DNA from: Rhizopus arrhizus
Taxonomy: Eukaryota; Mucoromycota; Mucoromycetes; Mucorales; Rhizopodaceae
Assembly: GCA_024220505.1 (NCBI GenBank)
Contig: JAKZZE010000025.1
Span: 806,001 to 870,000 of the forward strand
Reading direction: 5' to 3'
Length of the DNA stretch: 64,000 bases
This document shows, piece by piece, positions 31,584-42,404 of the stretch (within the stretch, counting starts at the first letter, position 1; every line of letters starts with the position of its first letter). The notes beneath the pieces were generated by a model that saw only the letters and a list, made by a program, of their open reading frames with translations, did not search any database and had not been told where the DNA came from. Position numbers and translations under genes: made by a program.

Positions 31584-32594
31584 ATGTCTCAACAATCTGG
31601 TTCCCCCATTTCGCTCATCTCGCAAGATGGAGTTGCAAATGTCAACATTACAAACCCTTCTGACATGCAACAAGCTTTGCAATATTTATTGCACAACTTC
31701 CAAACCCTCCAGCAACGTGTTTCAACACACGATGACTTGTTTGCTGAACTGACTGCTTTACGCAGTGAAAACGCTACTCTGAAGGCGAAAATCGCCTCAC
31801 TCGAATCTCAACTCTCCGCTGGCGCTGACGTCAACAGTTCTTCCGCTTTTTCCTCTTTGGCTTCCGACCAGGCTACCATACGTGCACCCCAAGATGCACC
31901 CCAAATGAACAAAGTAACCTATAGTGCTATTGCTGCCAAGGCTGCTGCTACTGCTACTGCTACTATCCCCTCTCGTCGCCCACCTAGCAAGAAGCGTAAG
32001 CTTGCTGCTAGTCGTACATTTATGCCAGTTGACCCTTCTGCTCCTCGTGGATTCGAGTACTTGTACTTGAATCGCAACCGCAAGCTGTCCCGTTCTGAAG
32101 TTCGCAGAAACCTCCGTTTGCTTGGTCTTGATCTTTCCCGTGTCTTGGACATCTGCTTTCCTGGCCCCAAGGTCATTGGCCTCTTGGTCCACGTTCAATA
32201 CAAAGAAGAGGTGATCTCTCTTCTATCCACAGCCAAGGTTCCGTTGGTTGACGGTTTTGATCCATTGGATCCTGTCAACTTGGCGGATCCTGAGCTCCAG
32301 CATCTTTCATCGGCTGACAAGGCTAATGAATGTGCTGAGCTCCAGTTCACTCGCTGCTCCCGTGCTCTCTCTCGTCTTGGTGCTGGCCGTGCTCACCTGG
32401 TGGGTCCCATAGGTAAGTACTTTTGTTCTAAGGGTTGGATCGATGACGACTCTTTGAGTCAGATTCTGTCCTCCCTCCCCCCTTCCTCATTTGCTTCTCG
32501 TGGTCGTGACCCAGGCGCTGCTTTCCGTGGTGACACGGTCATGTCAGATGCTTTGGTCTCTGATCCCGCTAGTGCTGGATCACACTCATTATGA
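31584..32594 (+). CDS. LINE ORF1 (coiled-coil, RNA-binding-like)
   Basis: 336 residues from ATG at 31584 (MSQQSGSPIS...). An in-frame ATG at 31512 lies in sequence conserved as 5' UTR among copies and is not preferred. Residues about 32-80 form a Leu-heptad coiled coil (LLHNFQTLQQRV... LRSENATLKAKIASLESQL), suggesting a trimer or oligomer as in other LINE ORF1 proteins. A basic KKRK nuclear-localisation-like stretch (about 133) follows an Ala/Thr-rich linker. A conserved region with RRM-like alternation (YLYLNRNRKLSRSEVRRNLR... GPKVIGLLVHVQYKEEVISLL) spans about 150-240. Likely a nucleic-acid chaperone in the retrotransposition particle. The stop TGA overlaps the ORF2 start. Confidence 0.88.
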   Translation: MSQQSGSPISLISQDGVANVNITNPSDMQQALQYLLHNFQTLQQRVSTHDDLFAELTALRSENATLKAKIASLESQLSAGADVNSSSAFSSLASDQATIRAPQDAPQMNKVTYSAIAAKAAATATATIPSRRPPSKKRKLAASRTFMPVDPSAPRGFEYLYLNRNRKLSRSEVRRNLRLLGLDLSRVLDICFPGPKVIGLLVHVQYKEEVISLLSTAKVPLVDGFDPLDPVNLADPELQHLSSADKANECAELQFTRCSRALSRLGAGRAHLVGPIGKYFCSKGWIDDDSLSQILSSLPPSSFASRGRDPGAAFRGDTVMSDALVSDPASAGSHSL

Positions 32595-35500
32595 GTGAGG
32601 TCCAACACCTTTCTATAAGCCTTTGGAACGCGAATGGTCTTCGGACCACGACCGTTCATGAAGTCCTGTCTCATTGTCTCTCCTCTACACTCCTTTTTAT
32701 CACCGAGACTTGGCTTCTTTCCCCTTCTCTCCTTCCTACAGACTGGATGCAATATCATGTGTATGGTGTTCCTGTACCTTCGGCCAACCGTGGTTCGATG
32801 GGTGTTACTGCTCTGGTCTCTCCGTCTTGTCCCTTTCCTGTCTCTCAACTTCCTTCAGCGAATCGGTATACCCTTTCGTTGAAGGTCGGACCGTTTCGCA
32901 TTCATTGTTTGTATGTTCCTCCTCCTCTTTCCAACTCTGAATTTATTAATGTACTTTCCTCCATCCCCTCCTTACCCAATACTTTCATTTGTGGCGACTT
33001 TAATGCTCGTCTTGGTGACCTCACTGGTGATGCATTGGTCTCTCCTCGTGGTGCTGCTATGGCTCGCTGGCTTGCTGATCGCTCCTTGACCGTTCTGAAC
33101 GGCCCACTGGCTCATGGTATTCCTACCTGGGTCGGGTTTCGTGATGATCGAGAGATGAGTAGCATCATTGACATGTTTCTAACAAACGCGTCATTGATGT
33201 CTCCTTGCCTTGACATCGCGTCTGACTTGTCTCTTGGTTCTGACCATCGTCTACTCACGTTGTCATTCTCATTTGCTCAGTCAAGTGCCTCTGAGTCTTC
33301 ATCTGATACTCCTGATTTCACTCTACATCCTCGTCGACTATGGAACTTGTCTCGCCTTGGTGAACCTGATCCATGTCAGCTGTATCAAGATACTTTTCAT
33401 TCGTCCTCTGCTCCTTTGCTTTCTCAACTGAAAAGGTTGGTTCAACACCCTCCTTCTTCACGTCCGCCAATTGACGACCTCAACGCGTCGCTCAACTCAA
33501 TCATCTACCGCTCTCTTGACTCTTCTGTCGGTGATCGTCCACCTCGTCCATCCCATTGGAAAAAGTACTGGACGCAACAACTTCAAAATGCTGCTGACTT
33601 CCGCAACAGGTGCTACCGTAGATGGCGTCGTGCCTTTGGTATTGACAAAGTCTATTGGTGGCATCAACACCAACAAGCAAATGTTTCCTTTCGTCAAGCT
33701 GTGGCCAATGCCAAACGTCTGTCCTGGCAAGCATTCTGCAAGTCCCTTGAGTCTGACTTTACTAAAGCCATCTCAAAAGTAAAGCAACTCAAACGTCGTC
33801 ACCTCACTTCATCCTCATTCACTCATCCTGATGGTCCGGCTACGGCAGTGGAAGTAATGGCTCGTCACTTGGCGTCTGTCTATGATGGTCACTTGCTTCC
33901 ATCTGTCCGTCCGCCTGCTCCTCCTGATCCGTCTTCTCTTGGTTTGCCCTTTGGTCCTCCTGGTTCGTCTCCTCTGGTTGTCTCCCCTGGTGCTGCTACT
34001 CATACTTCTACGTCTACTACTCATTCCACTCACTTCAATACATCCATATTCTCGTCTGTAACATTGGCTTTACTTATCGGTCAACTGCCTACGCGCAAAG
34101 CTCCTGGTGCTGATCACATCAAGGCCGAGATGCTCAAGCCGATCAGTACTGACCTGTCATTCCTTCTTTCCTGGTTCTTTACACTCTGCTGTCAATGGTC
34201 CTATGTTCCTTCTCTCTGGCGACATGCTCAAGTCTATCCTATCTTCAAGAAAGGTGATTCATCACTTCCCTCAAACTACCGTCCAATCTCACTCACATCT
34301 GTATTCCGCAAGCTACTTGAGCTGTCGCTCTCTCCATGGTTGTCCTCTGTCTCTCCTCCTCTTGACCTCGCTCAAGGTGGTTTCCGTCCTCGTCGATCTG
34401 CTCTTGATCAAGCCTTATGCCTTCATGAGCTGATGCAGTCTTATTATCGTCGCTCACATCGTTTTCCTGTGGTTGCATTCCTGGATATCAAGTCGGCCTA
34501 CGATACCGTCGACCGGCGTGTTATCTGGGATGCTCTCTCTCGCTCTGGTGCTGGTTCCTCTCCTTGTCTGCCTCTCTTGGTCCATCTCTTTGATGATGTC
34601 TCGGTGTCTGTCTTGGTGTCAAACCATTCTTCTGCTTCCTTCTCTCCTGTCACCGGTGTCTTGCAAGGTTCTGTTCTCAGTCCTCACTTGTACTCGGTGT
34701 ACATCAACACTCTTCCTGCTCTCCTTCGTCAAGTCGCTGCTCCTGCCACCCATTTGGTTCCTTCCACTGGTTCTGGTGATGCTGGTATGGTCCCAGTCAA
34801 CTCTCTCCTCTTTGCTGATGATGTCGCAGTCATTGGCTCGGCAAAGTCAATTAAAGAGATGCTCAAGCTCTGTGAAGAACACTCCCTGTCTCTTGGATAT
34901 CGCTGGAATCCTCTGAAGTGTGCGGTGCTCAACCACCCCACTTCCTCTTCATCGTCATCTGGTTCAACCCAACTAAAACTCTATGGTACTCCGCTTCCTT
35001 TGGTCGACAAGTTCGTATACCTTGGTATGCCTTTCGTCAAGACTGGTCTCTCTGCTGCTTCGGTGCTTCCTCTTCGTTCTCCTGGTGTTCTAAAGCTCAT
35101 GTCGATCCTCAATTTTATAGGTGTCAATCGTCAAGGCGTTTCTCTTCTGTTGTGTGCTCGGATCTATGCTACTTTTGTCCGTCCCAAGTTCGAATATGGT
35201 CTCGCTATCTCAAAGTTTACTGCAATTCAAGTCAAAGAAATAGAACGTCTTCAAGATCGCTGCCTTCGTATGATGGTAGGTGGTCATGCCACCTCCTCTA
35301 CGTTGGTCATCAAACATATGACAACCTTGCCGTCTATGCACCACCGCATAGATGTGCTTACAACTCGTTTCTGCCTTCGTGCTCGCTCGCTTCCTGGTTC
35401 TTGCCTGCTATCTCTGCTATCAACCACGCTACCTGTCTCACGTATCAAGGTCCATCTTGAAAAGAATCCGCTCTTCTTGGCTTTGCCTTCTCCTCCTCCG

Positions 35501-35995
35501 TCCTCCGATGCTCGGCTCAAGACCTTCTTTCGCCAGTATCGTGAGCGTCAAGTCACTTCACTCGTCACCTCCACTACCCAGGTTCTCTTACGCGCATGTC
35601 GCCCTGCTCTGGTGGTTGATCCCATCTTATACGTTCCTGCTACTCGTGCAGAACGCTCTCTCTTGGTTCGTTGGCGTCTTGGCTGGCTGCCAGGTAAGCC
35701 TGAAGACTGTCCTTGTGGCCGTGATCGTCGCTCTCGCCGTCACTTTCTCGAGTGCGATTTGATCCCGTCCTTCCTTTGGTCTGATCTACCTCGCTGTCCT
35801 CCTGGGTGCTATCCCATTGACTTTGCTCTTTCCTCGCTGCCCCTTGGTCGCTCAGCTCGCTGTCCTCCTTGGTGGTCTTCTCTCTTGTTGATGCTCTGGC
35901 ATATACAACGTCTGTGTCGTCCTGATAGCTTCTATGCTATTGACTCTTCTCCTGGTGCCTTATGGTATTCAAGTTCTTCTCGTAGCCCTGACTGA
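32591..35995 (+). CDS. LINE ORF2: AP-like endonuclease and reverse transcriptase
   Basis: 1134 residues. The N-terminal endonuclease (about 1-225) keeps WNANGL, ITETWL, GDFNARLGD, SIIDMF and GSDHRLL, so nicking of the target strand is expected to work. Reverse transcriptase: APGADHIKAEML (about 503), FKKGDSSLPSNYRPISL, GGFRPRRSALDQ, FLDIKSAYDTVDR, GVLQGSVLSPHLYSVYIN and LLFADDVAVIG (FADD about 740). The C-terminus carries a CCHC-type finger CPCGRDRRSRRHFLEC (about 1040). It should perform target-primed reverse transcription of the LINE, and of the SINEs that share its 3' end. The start ATG lies in the ATGA overlapping the ORF1 stop. Its Ser/Thr/Pro linker (about 430-490) differs from the other copies. 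No lesion seen. Confidence 0.95.
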   Translation: MSEVQHLSISLWNANGLRTTTVHEVLSHCLSSTLLFITETWLLSPSLLPTDWMQYHVYGVPVPSANRGSMGVTALVSPSCPFPVSQLPSANRYTLSLKVGPFRIHCLYVPPPLSNSEFINVLSSIPSLPNTFICGDFNARLGDLTGDALVSPRGAAMARWLADRSLTVLNGPLAHGIPTWVGFRDDREMSSIIDMFLTNASLMSPCLDIASDLSLGSDHRLLTLSFSFAQSSASESSSDTPDFTLHPRRLWNLSRLGEPDPCQLYQDTFHSSSAPLLSQLKRLVQHPPSSRPPIDDLNASLNSIIYRSLDSSVGDRPPRPSHWKKYWTQQLQNAADFRNRCYRRWRRAFGIDKVYWWHQHQQANVSFRQAVANAKRLSWQAFCKSLESDFTKAISKVKQLKRRHLTSSSFTHPDGPATAVEVMARHLASVYDGHLLPSVRPPAPPDPSSLGLPFGPPGSSPLVVSPGAATHTSTSTTHSTHFNTSIFSSVTLALLIGQLPTRKAPGADHIKAEMLKPISTDLSFLLSWFFTLCCQWSYVPSLWRHAQVYPIFKKGDSSLPSNYRPISLTSVFRKLLELSLSPWLSSVSPPLDLAQGGFRPRRSALDQALCLHELMQSYYRRSHRFPVVAFLDIKSAYDTVDRRVIWDALSRSGAGSSPCLPLLVHLFDDVSVSVLVSNHSSASFSPVTGVLQGSVLSPHLYSVYINTLPALLRQVAAPATHLVPSTGSGDAGMVPVNSLLFADDVAVIGSAKSIKEMLKLCEEHSLSLGYRWNPLKCAVLNHPTSSSSSSGSTQLKLYGTPLPLVDKFVYLGMPFVKTGLSAASVLPLRSPGVLKLMSILNFIGVNRQGVSLLLCARIYATFVRPKFEYGLAISKFTAIQVKEIERLQDRCLRMMVGGHATSSTLVIKHMTTLPSMHHRIDVLTTRFCLRARSLPGSCLLSLLSTTLPVSRIKVHLEKNPLFLALPSPPPSSDARLKTFFRQYRERQVTSLVTSTTQVLLRACRPALVVDPILYVPATRAERSLLVRWRLGWLPGKPEDCPCGRDRRSRRHFLECDLIPSFLWSDLPRCPPGCYPIDFALSSLPLGRSARCPPWWSSLLLMLWHIQRLCRPDSFYAIDSSPGALWYSSSSRSPD

Positions 35996-36274
35996 AATCC
36001 TTCTTTGTCTGTCTCCTACTGATCCCCCACGGAAGTAAAGCCATCAAAGTTCCTTACCGTTGGGTTGTGGCGGTAGGTCAGCTAAGTTGTGGAAGTAGGC
36101 AGCAAGTCTCATCTTTTGCTTTATCTTTTTTTGGAGTTTTTCTGTTTCTCAGGCTCCTTTTTTTGTACTTATTCTTATTCTTTGTACTTGAAGATGCAAT
36201 AATGACTTCTTAGTCGCCTGCAATATATCTTCTTATTAAATAAAAACAAAATCTTTAACCTGAGCTAAGCGACC

Positions 36275-36796
36275 AAGGTATGTGGAGATAGTGCAAATGG
36301 TTAGAGCGTCTGCCTATCATTCGGGAGGTTGCAAGTTCAACCCCTCGTATCCGCATATCTACCCTTTCCGCACTCTAACTGCATGTTCTCTTTCTGCGGT
36401 GCTTTAAGCACTGAATGATTTTGTCTTGTGTGTCGCGTTGAGCGACAGCTTTGTATCTGTTCGCCTTCCTTCCCTCCATTGTTGTTTGGTGTTGTGCCGC
36501 TTGATAACACCTGGTTTTAATGCCACAAGTTGCTTCGGTGGTATGAGGTGTTTGTTGATCGTTGTCTGTGCGTTGCCTGGATTCCCAGCCCCGGGATTAA
36601 AGAAGCACCGTTCTGTCTCTGCCTCAAGTCTTCGTCTATGGTTTCTGCTTCAAGATTGTAATTCGCTCCTTCCCCCATTCCCCCCTAATAACTTGTATGC
36701 TTTCCAGGATGTTCCTGTGGATTGCAATAATGATTTGTTAATCGCCTGCATATAATCCAATAAAATATAAAAATCTTTAACCTGAGCTAAGCGACC
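36275..36796 (+). mobile_element. SINE A (type 2 head)
   Basis: 522 bp directly after the LINE tail. Head: tRNA-like with GTGCAAATGGTTAGAGCG (box A region) and GGTTGCAAGTTCAACCCC (box B region). The body shares TCAAGTCTTCGTCT and several other blocks with the type 1 SINEs. The 3' part matches the LINE: GCAATAATG, hairpin GATT-TGTT-AATC (36732-36743), GCCTGCA, AATAAA and AATCTTTAACCTGAGCTAAGCGACC-type tail. Short open frames in it are not coding-like. Confidence 0.9.
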
Positions 36797-36853
36797 GGGG
36801 ATGTGGATGTAGCTCAGTCGGTAGAGCGTCTGACTATTATTGGTGTGGTCGCA

Positions 36854-39800
36854 CACTGCACCCAATCACCGTTATCCAAGTTGATAAAGTTGATCTTTTT
36901 TGATAGTGGTAATTCTATTAAATGAGTGAGAACTCGGATTTAAATGTTAGAAAGCTGATTTTTATATCAGAAGAAAGCTTGAAAAAATAGATTGTAAATC
37001 TATAAAAATAATCAAAAGTATATAATATGTTTGTTGAATAAAAAGACATTGTATTTTTTAAAAAAATAAATAATTTTCTGTTGTGCTACATGATGCCATA
37101 CAAGATTACAAATTGGGAAGACTATGCTTTTTCAACTTCAGTGCAATATTTTTTAACTTCAACAAAGATCGAAAACACAGTTCTATTGGCCTACAAGCTC
37201 GGAAATCCAAGTGATTGAGTCGTGGCGTTTTCTTTTCAAGCATTCTTCGGCTCTCATGTCGTATTTTACAAAAAAAAAAACTTTGTTTAATACAAAAGGA
37301 GATTTATTTTGGTTACTAATGAACAAAAGAAAAAAAAAAAAAAAGAAAGAGTAAAGAGGTACATATGAATAAGAGGGATGAAACTCTTATATAAGTGCAT
37401 AATATCGCTATAATAATAAGTATAAAAGTATGTGTTTATAAATTAGAACAAAAAAAAAGAATGTGAATATAGTAGAAAATTTAAAAGATTGAATAAAATA
37501 TATAAAAAAAAGAAGGATTCTTTTGGCTCTAAAGAAGTTAAACTTGTTTTAAAGCTGAAAAAGATATGTTTTAAATAGTAAGATCACGGCATAAAAAAGA
37601 CAGAGTATTTTTGATAATCATTTTTATTTTTTGAGAGTAAAGAAAAAAAAGGTGGCAACGGAATGAATGTCTATTATGCTACACGTCTTGAGATTTCTAT
37701 GAAAAGGTTAAAAAACAAGAGAAAAAGTATATTGTTACTGAGTACTTTTGAAAAAAAAAAAAAAAAGTTGCAATGTTGAAATTGTAAAAAAAAAAAAATT
37801 ACACTCCCAGCATTGACATTACAAAAGGAATCTCCATTCAATGTATTGTTTAAACTTGAATAAAAAAAAGGAGTGTTTTAAATTTGGGTTTTAAAAAAAA
37901 AGTACTTTAGAAATTTTTTCATTAAATAAAAGTGGACCAAATATGACGAAGGTGGAAAGCATCAAACAGAAATCTAAAATAAGATTCAAAGACCACAATA
38001 CAAACGGCAAACTGATTTTATCTGTAACCAAATCTAGAATGAAACAAAGGTAAAAAAAAAAAAAATTAAATTTAAAGATCTAAACACCGCTTTCATTTTT
38101 TTTTTGTTTTATTTATTTCACAAGTTTTTTTTTTTTTTTTTAAAGCAGCAAGTTGATTTCATCCAACTCTATTTCACCACCAAAAGCCCAAGCGATACTC
38201 TCTTCAGTTATATTTTCTTTTTTGATGAAGTCAGGAACAGGCAACGAGCATTTTCTTTGTATACGAGGAAGAAATTGGATGCTGCTATTTCCAGTTCTTT
38301 GCCTCTTTGCCTTGTCACTTGCTATCTGATCATCCAACAGCTTAAAAAATTCGGTACACTGAATATTGGATAATTAGTTGATTACGCTTAAAGAGATATT
38401 AATCAGACTTACTGCAGGTGATCTGTACTTTGGTACGCGAACTTCAAAATAATCAACTGTTTCCTTACACAAGACAGACATGCGTTCCTTTTCAGTAAAA
38501 GAAGTTATTCTATCTGGATTTTGCTCCAGAAGAATTTCCTCCACCTTGTCGATTGTATCATTGTTGTACATGTCTTCTTCTTCAGACATGTATTGCTGTT
38601 GAAGCAAATACTCACAGTTTGGATAACTTTCGTAAACGCCTTGATCCTTGTACTGCTCGTATATAGCCTTACGAGCTCTTGTTTTCTAAAAAACAAAGTT
38701 AGTTATGCGATTACAATATTTTATGTGGCACTTACAGCGCTTCTACGGGTGACTTTTGCTGCTTTTCGTTTTCTTATGAATTCTTCAACTGGATCTTCCT
38801 CCTCACCCGTGGATATTCCCGCCTTCTTTGTATAATATTGGCGCTCGAGGTACTTGCGCAAATCGCGGTTGTTGGTATTTTTAAATGAATAATGGCTATT
38901 CACATAATCCTGCAGTAATTTAAATACTCTTTGATTTTCAGCAGACTTCAGAGGCTTTTCAAGAACATATTGAGATGTCTGGGGTAGGTTGTTGTAGTGA
39001 TTTCTCACAGCATCCTATATTTCAGAGAAAAGCGATTAGTATATTTGTTTAAAATTGAATTTTAATGTTCTTACTTTGACAGCAGTAGCAATCGGCTTTG
39101 CGCCTTTGCCTGATTCTGCTTCAAGCTCATCGTATGCTTCTTTGAGCTTGCTGTATGCTACTTGCAAGGCCCGCTTTTCCTCTTGCTCTTTTCGAAGCAT
39201 CTCTTTCAAACCATCATTTTCTTTTCTTAGCTCCATATAAATGGAAAAAGAAAGAGATACTTCATCAGTCTCCATGTCTTCGGCTTCACGCATTCGCTTC
39301 TGAACATGAGTCATGGGAGGAAAGCCAGGCCTAGGATAGGCAAAGCTATCAGGAATGGCATCGCTTGAAGCAAGCTCAGGAGCAACATCACGAGAAGGAA
39401 CAGCGATTGGTTGCCCAACAAAGTTAGAGCCACGAGCATTGGCAGGAGCAGGGTTGAATTGAATACCACGATCAGACATATTGTTATAAGGGTAATTTGA
39501 AATAAAGATAAGTGAGCTTGGCATCAAAATTGAATCTTTCTTAAATATCATCGAGTTTACAATGAAACTCAGTCTTAGTATAGCAAAAAAAAAAAATATA
39601 AAAAGATTTCCTTTTCGAAATTTTGTTCCTTTTTTTTTCTTTCTGTTCAGCAATTTCCTTTTTCAACATCGCTCCGGTTATCGCAAGGTAAGTAAAAAAA
39701 AAAAAAAAAGAAAAAGAAAAAGAAAAAAAGAAAACTTTAGTTCTAACATGCTGTAGTAGACATTCATACATGTATCCATGGCTGCTGTAGTTCCTTTAGT

Positions 39801-40715
39801 TTGTATATCTGCTCAAAAGGTAAATACATTCATATCTTTCAGTAATCTTTATTAAAAGTAAAATTAGATTCCTTTAGTTCGTGGCTGAAGCTTTATGGAT
39901 GTCTTGGCATCCTGTTTTGTTAGTAAAAGAGCTTTAAGGTAAATAAATCAAGTATATCATGGTTTACTTTTATTAATATTTTATTTTATACAATTTTAGA
40001 TGCTTTGGCTTCTGTTGTTCCATGTTGTCTATAACCTCCTATAGCTTTGGATCCTTTTTACTACTGGCGCGCTTTTCTTTATGGGTTTTATTTACTACGC
40101 TCTTTTGTTTGCTGCTTCTATGGTCAAGGTAAGTGTATTTTCCTTTTTTTTTGCATCTACCGTTTAAATTTTTATATTTAATCGTTTCCATGGATCCCCT
40201 GCTCGCTTTCCCTCCTTCCCCTACCCTTTTGTAATACTGGAATGAACCAATAATATATAATCAATATGGCAATAAAGCCCAAAAATAAATGAATAAAACT
40301 ACATTTTTGACCAATAATACCGTGTTTTAAGCCTATTTTATTTCCCAATATAAATCATCCAAAGCTAAATATAGCCATAATAAGCCAATAAGGAAGCATT
40401 GTTAAAGAGCAACAGACGAATAAGGAAGCATTAGGAAAAGGTAACAAGCCAATAAAGAAGTGGTATTAAAGAGAAACGCAAGCATGTAAGGTCCAATAGA
40501 AAGGCATCATGCTTGTGTTTCATCGTTAAAAGAATAATGAAGCGGCGCGTTGCCAAACAGTGATACTTGGTTATCGCACTGAAATAGTTAACATTCAACG
40601 TAAACTGGTTCAACTTGGCATACTGCAATAACGCTGCATTAAATATGATAAATCCCGATTAACTGAGGTATATCTGAGGGCTATCATACTTTGTAAATAA
40701 CAATTATGTGCAGTG
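36854..40715 (-). mobile_element. CACTG-ended DNA transposon (CACTA-like ends) with a spliced gene
   Basis: 3862 bp with inverted ends CACTGCAC...GTGCAGTG and a 3-bp duplication GCA (36851-36853 and 40716-40718), proven by the intact sister SINE. CACTR-type ends with 3-bp duplications are typical of CACTA/EnSpm elements. Subterminal repeats AATAAGGAAGCATT occur near 40390 and 40420. The only clear gene is the four-exon gene on the minus strand. No DDE transposase could be recognised in 36854-38139 or 39480-40715, which are AT-rich; a plus-strand ATG at 39779 with GT-AG-like junctions is a weak second gene candidate. Probably non-autonomous or carrying cargo. Confidence 0.8.
38140..39479 (-). 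CDS. Unrecognised four-exon gene inside the CACTG element
   Basis: Exons on the minus strand: 39479-39075, 39014-38736, 38685-38413 and 38358-38140, each a whole number of codons, with introns of 60, 50 and 54 nt having GTAAG donors and AG acceptors. The product is 391 residues: a Pro-rich N-terminus (MSDRGIQFNPAPANARG), a coiled coil (about 78-125, ELRKENDGLKEMLRKEQEEK), a basic segment (FIRKRKAAKVTRR), an acidic YMSEEEDMYNND region and a C-terminal domain (FEVRVPKYRSPACTEFFKLL). The YMSEEE...YRSPAC layout is reminiscent of accessory proteins seen near large fungal DNA transposons, but I cannot name it. All lengths are divisible by three and no stop interrupts the exons, which supports the model. 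Confidence 0.75.
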
Positions 40716-41393
40716 GCAAGTTCGACCCCTGATAGGATCTTCGGATCTATCCCTTCCCTGCCCCTCTACATGTTCTCTTTGCCGAGTGCATCAAGCACTT
40801 TTGTTTCTCCGCCTGTGTGTTGCGTTGCGTAGCAGCTGAGCATCTGTCTACTTTCCTTCCCTTTCGGGGGACTTTGGTGTGCGCTCTTGATGATAATACT
40901 GGTTTTAACGCCACTGCTGTTCTGGTCGGTTGGTCTGCGTTGGTTGTTTGTCGAGCGTTGTTGGTCCGCGGTGCCGGGATGCCCAGCCCGGGCTTAATGA
41001 AGCGCGTTCTGTTCTGCCTCAAGTCTTCGTCTCTGGTTCCAGCTCCCCCCAATAATAATCCGTTCCTTCTTTCTTCCTTTCCCTCCTCCCCCATAATAGT
41101 TTGTATGCTTTCCAGTTTATCACTGTGGATAGCAATAATGACATATTTGTCGCCTGCATATTATCCAATAAAAATATAAAATCTTTAACCTGAGCTAAGC
41201 GACCACCTTTCTTTCGCTCTTCCGACCGTTACACAAGGTATAGTACGCGTAATCAAATTTGAACTCAAATATCTCTGCGAATACGATACATCCATCCACC
41301 GTTTTAACACCAAAATAATCGTCGTATTTTTCTCTACAAGTTATATTTTTTTCAACTCGATTGCTCTATTTTTCATCATTTTCGACATTTCCC

Positions 41394-42404
41394 ATGTCTC
41401 AACAATCTGGCTGCCCCATTTCGCTCATCTCGCAAGATGGAGTTGCAAATGTCAACATTACAAACCCTTCTGACATGCAACAAGCTTTGCAATATTTATT
41501 GCACAACTTCCAAACCCTCCAGCAACGTGTTTCAACACACGATGACTTATTTGCTGAACTGACTGCTTTACGCAGTGAAAACGCTACTCTGAAGGCGAAA
41601 ATCGCCTCACTCGAATCTCAACTCTCCGCTGGCGCTGACGTCAACAGTTCTTCCGCTTTTTCCTCTTTGGCTTCCGACCCGGCTACCATACGTGCGCCCC
41701 AAGATGCACCCCAAATGAACAAAGTAACCTATAGTGCTATTGCTGCCAAGGCTGCTGCTACTGCTACTGCTACTATCCCCTCTCGTCGCCCACCTAGCAA
41801 GAAGCGTAAGCTTGCTGCTAGTCGTACATTTATGCCAGTTGATCCTTCTGCTCCTCGTGGATTCGAGTACTTGTACTTGAATCGCAACCGCAAGCTGTCC
41901 CGTTCTGAAGTTCGCAGAAACCTCCGTTTGCTTGGTCTTGATCTTTCCCGTGTCTTGGACATCTGCTTTCCTGGCCCCAAGGTCATTGGCCTCTTGGTCC
42001 ACGTTCAATACAAAGAAGAGGTGATCTCTCTTCTATCCACAGCCAAGGTTCCGTTGGTTGACGGTTTTGATCCTCTGGATCCTATCAACTTGGCGGATCC
42101 TGAGCTCCAGCATCTTTCATCGGCTGACAAGGCTAATGATTGTGCTGAGCTCCAGTTCACTCGCTGCTCCCGTGCTCTCTCTCGTCTTGGTGCTGGCCGT
42201 GCTCACCTGGTGGGTCCCATAGGTAAGTACTTTTGTTCTAAGGGTTGGATCGATGAGGACTCTTTGAGTCAGATTCTGTCTTCCCTTCCCCCTTCCTCAT
42301 TTGCTTCTCGTGGTCGTGACCCAGGCGCTGCTTTCCGTGGTGACACGGTCATGTCAGATGCTTTGGTCTCTGATCCCGCTAGTGCTGGATCACACTCATT
42401 ATGA
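41394..42404 (+). CDS. LINE ORF1 (copy 2)
   Basis: 336 residues, same layout as copy 1 (coiled coil, KKRK, RRM-like region), with only scattered substitutions such as G to C at residue 6. Open throughout. It overlaps ORF2 by ATGA at 42401-42404. Confidence 0.88.
   Translation: MSQQSGCPISLISQDGVANVNITNPSDMQQALQYLLHNFQTLQQRVSTHDDLFAELTALRSENATLKAKIASLESQLSAGADVNSSSAFSSLASDPATIRAPQDAPQMNKVTYSAIAAKAAATATATIPSRRPPSKKRKLAASRTFMPVDPSAPRGFEYLYLNRNRKLSRSEVRRNLRLLGLDLSRVLDICFPGPKVIGLLVHVQYKEEVISLLSTAKVPLVDGFDPLDPINLADPELQHLSSADKANDCAELQFTRCSRALSRLGAGRAHLVGPIGKYFCSKGWIDEDSLSQILSSLPPSSFASRGRDPGAAFRGDTVMSDALVSDPASAGSHSL

Larger units (their letters stand above)
31395..36274 (+). mobile_element. LINE copy 1, full length, both ORFs open
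   Basis: 4880 bp from ACCTTTCTTTCGCTC, adjoining the tRNA, to CTGAGCTAAGCGACC at 36274. Layout: about 190-nt 5' UTR, ORF1, ORF2 overlapping by ATGA, about 280-nt 3' UTR with a 12-nt hairpin (36204-36215, GACT-TCTT-AGTC), AATAAA and the fixed tail. No poly(A) tail. The first 998 bases look identical to the copy starting at 63003. Confidence 0.95.
36797..41204 (+). mobile_element. SINE B (type 1 head), interrupted by a DNA transposon
   Basis: Type 1 head GATGTAGCTCAGTCGGTAGA (box A) at 36797-36853. The remainder, GCAAGTTCGACCCCTG (box B) through body to tail, is at 40716-41204. The 3.86 kb between is the CACTG element. The uninterrupted sister is SINE C (50908-51449). Its 3' hairpin is GACA-TATT-TGTC (41140-41151). 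The tail is the same as the LINE tail. Confidence 0.92.

Noticed and set aside
32412..32419. GGTAAGT consensus splice donor inside LINE ORF1 (also at the matching place in the other copies)
   Set aside because: The frame reads straight through as GKYF in all copies and no acceptor improves the model; the motif is coding.
32459..32848. Recurrent 130-codon minus-strand frames across the LINE ORF1/ORF2 junction
   Set aside because: They recur only because the LINE copies are near-identical; composition is that of an antisense shadow.
38140..39479. Calling the four-exon gene a transposase
   Set aside because: No DDE, RNase H-like or zinc-finger transposase motif could be seen in any exon.
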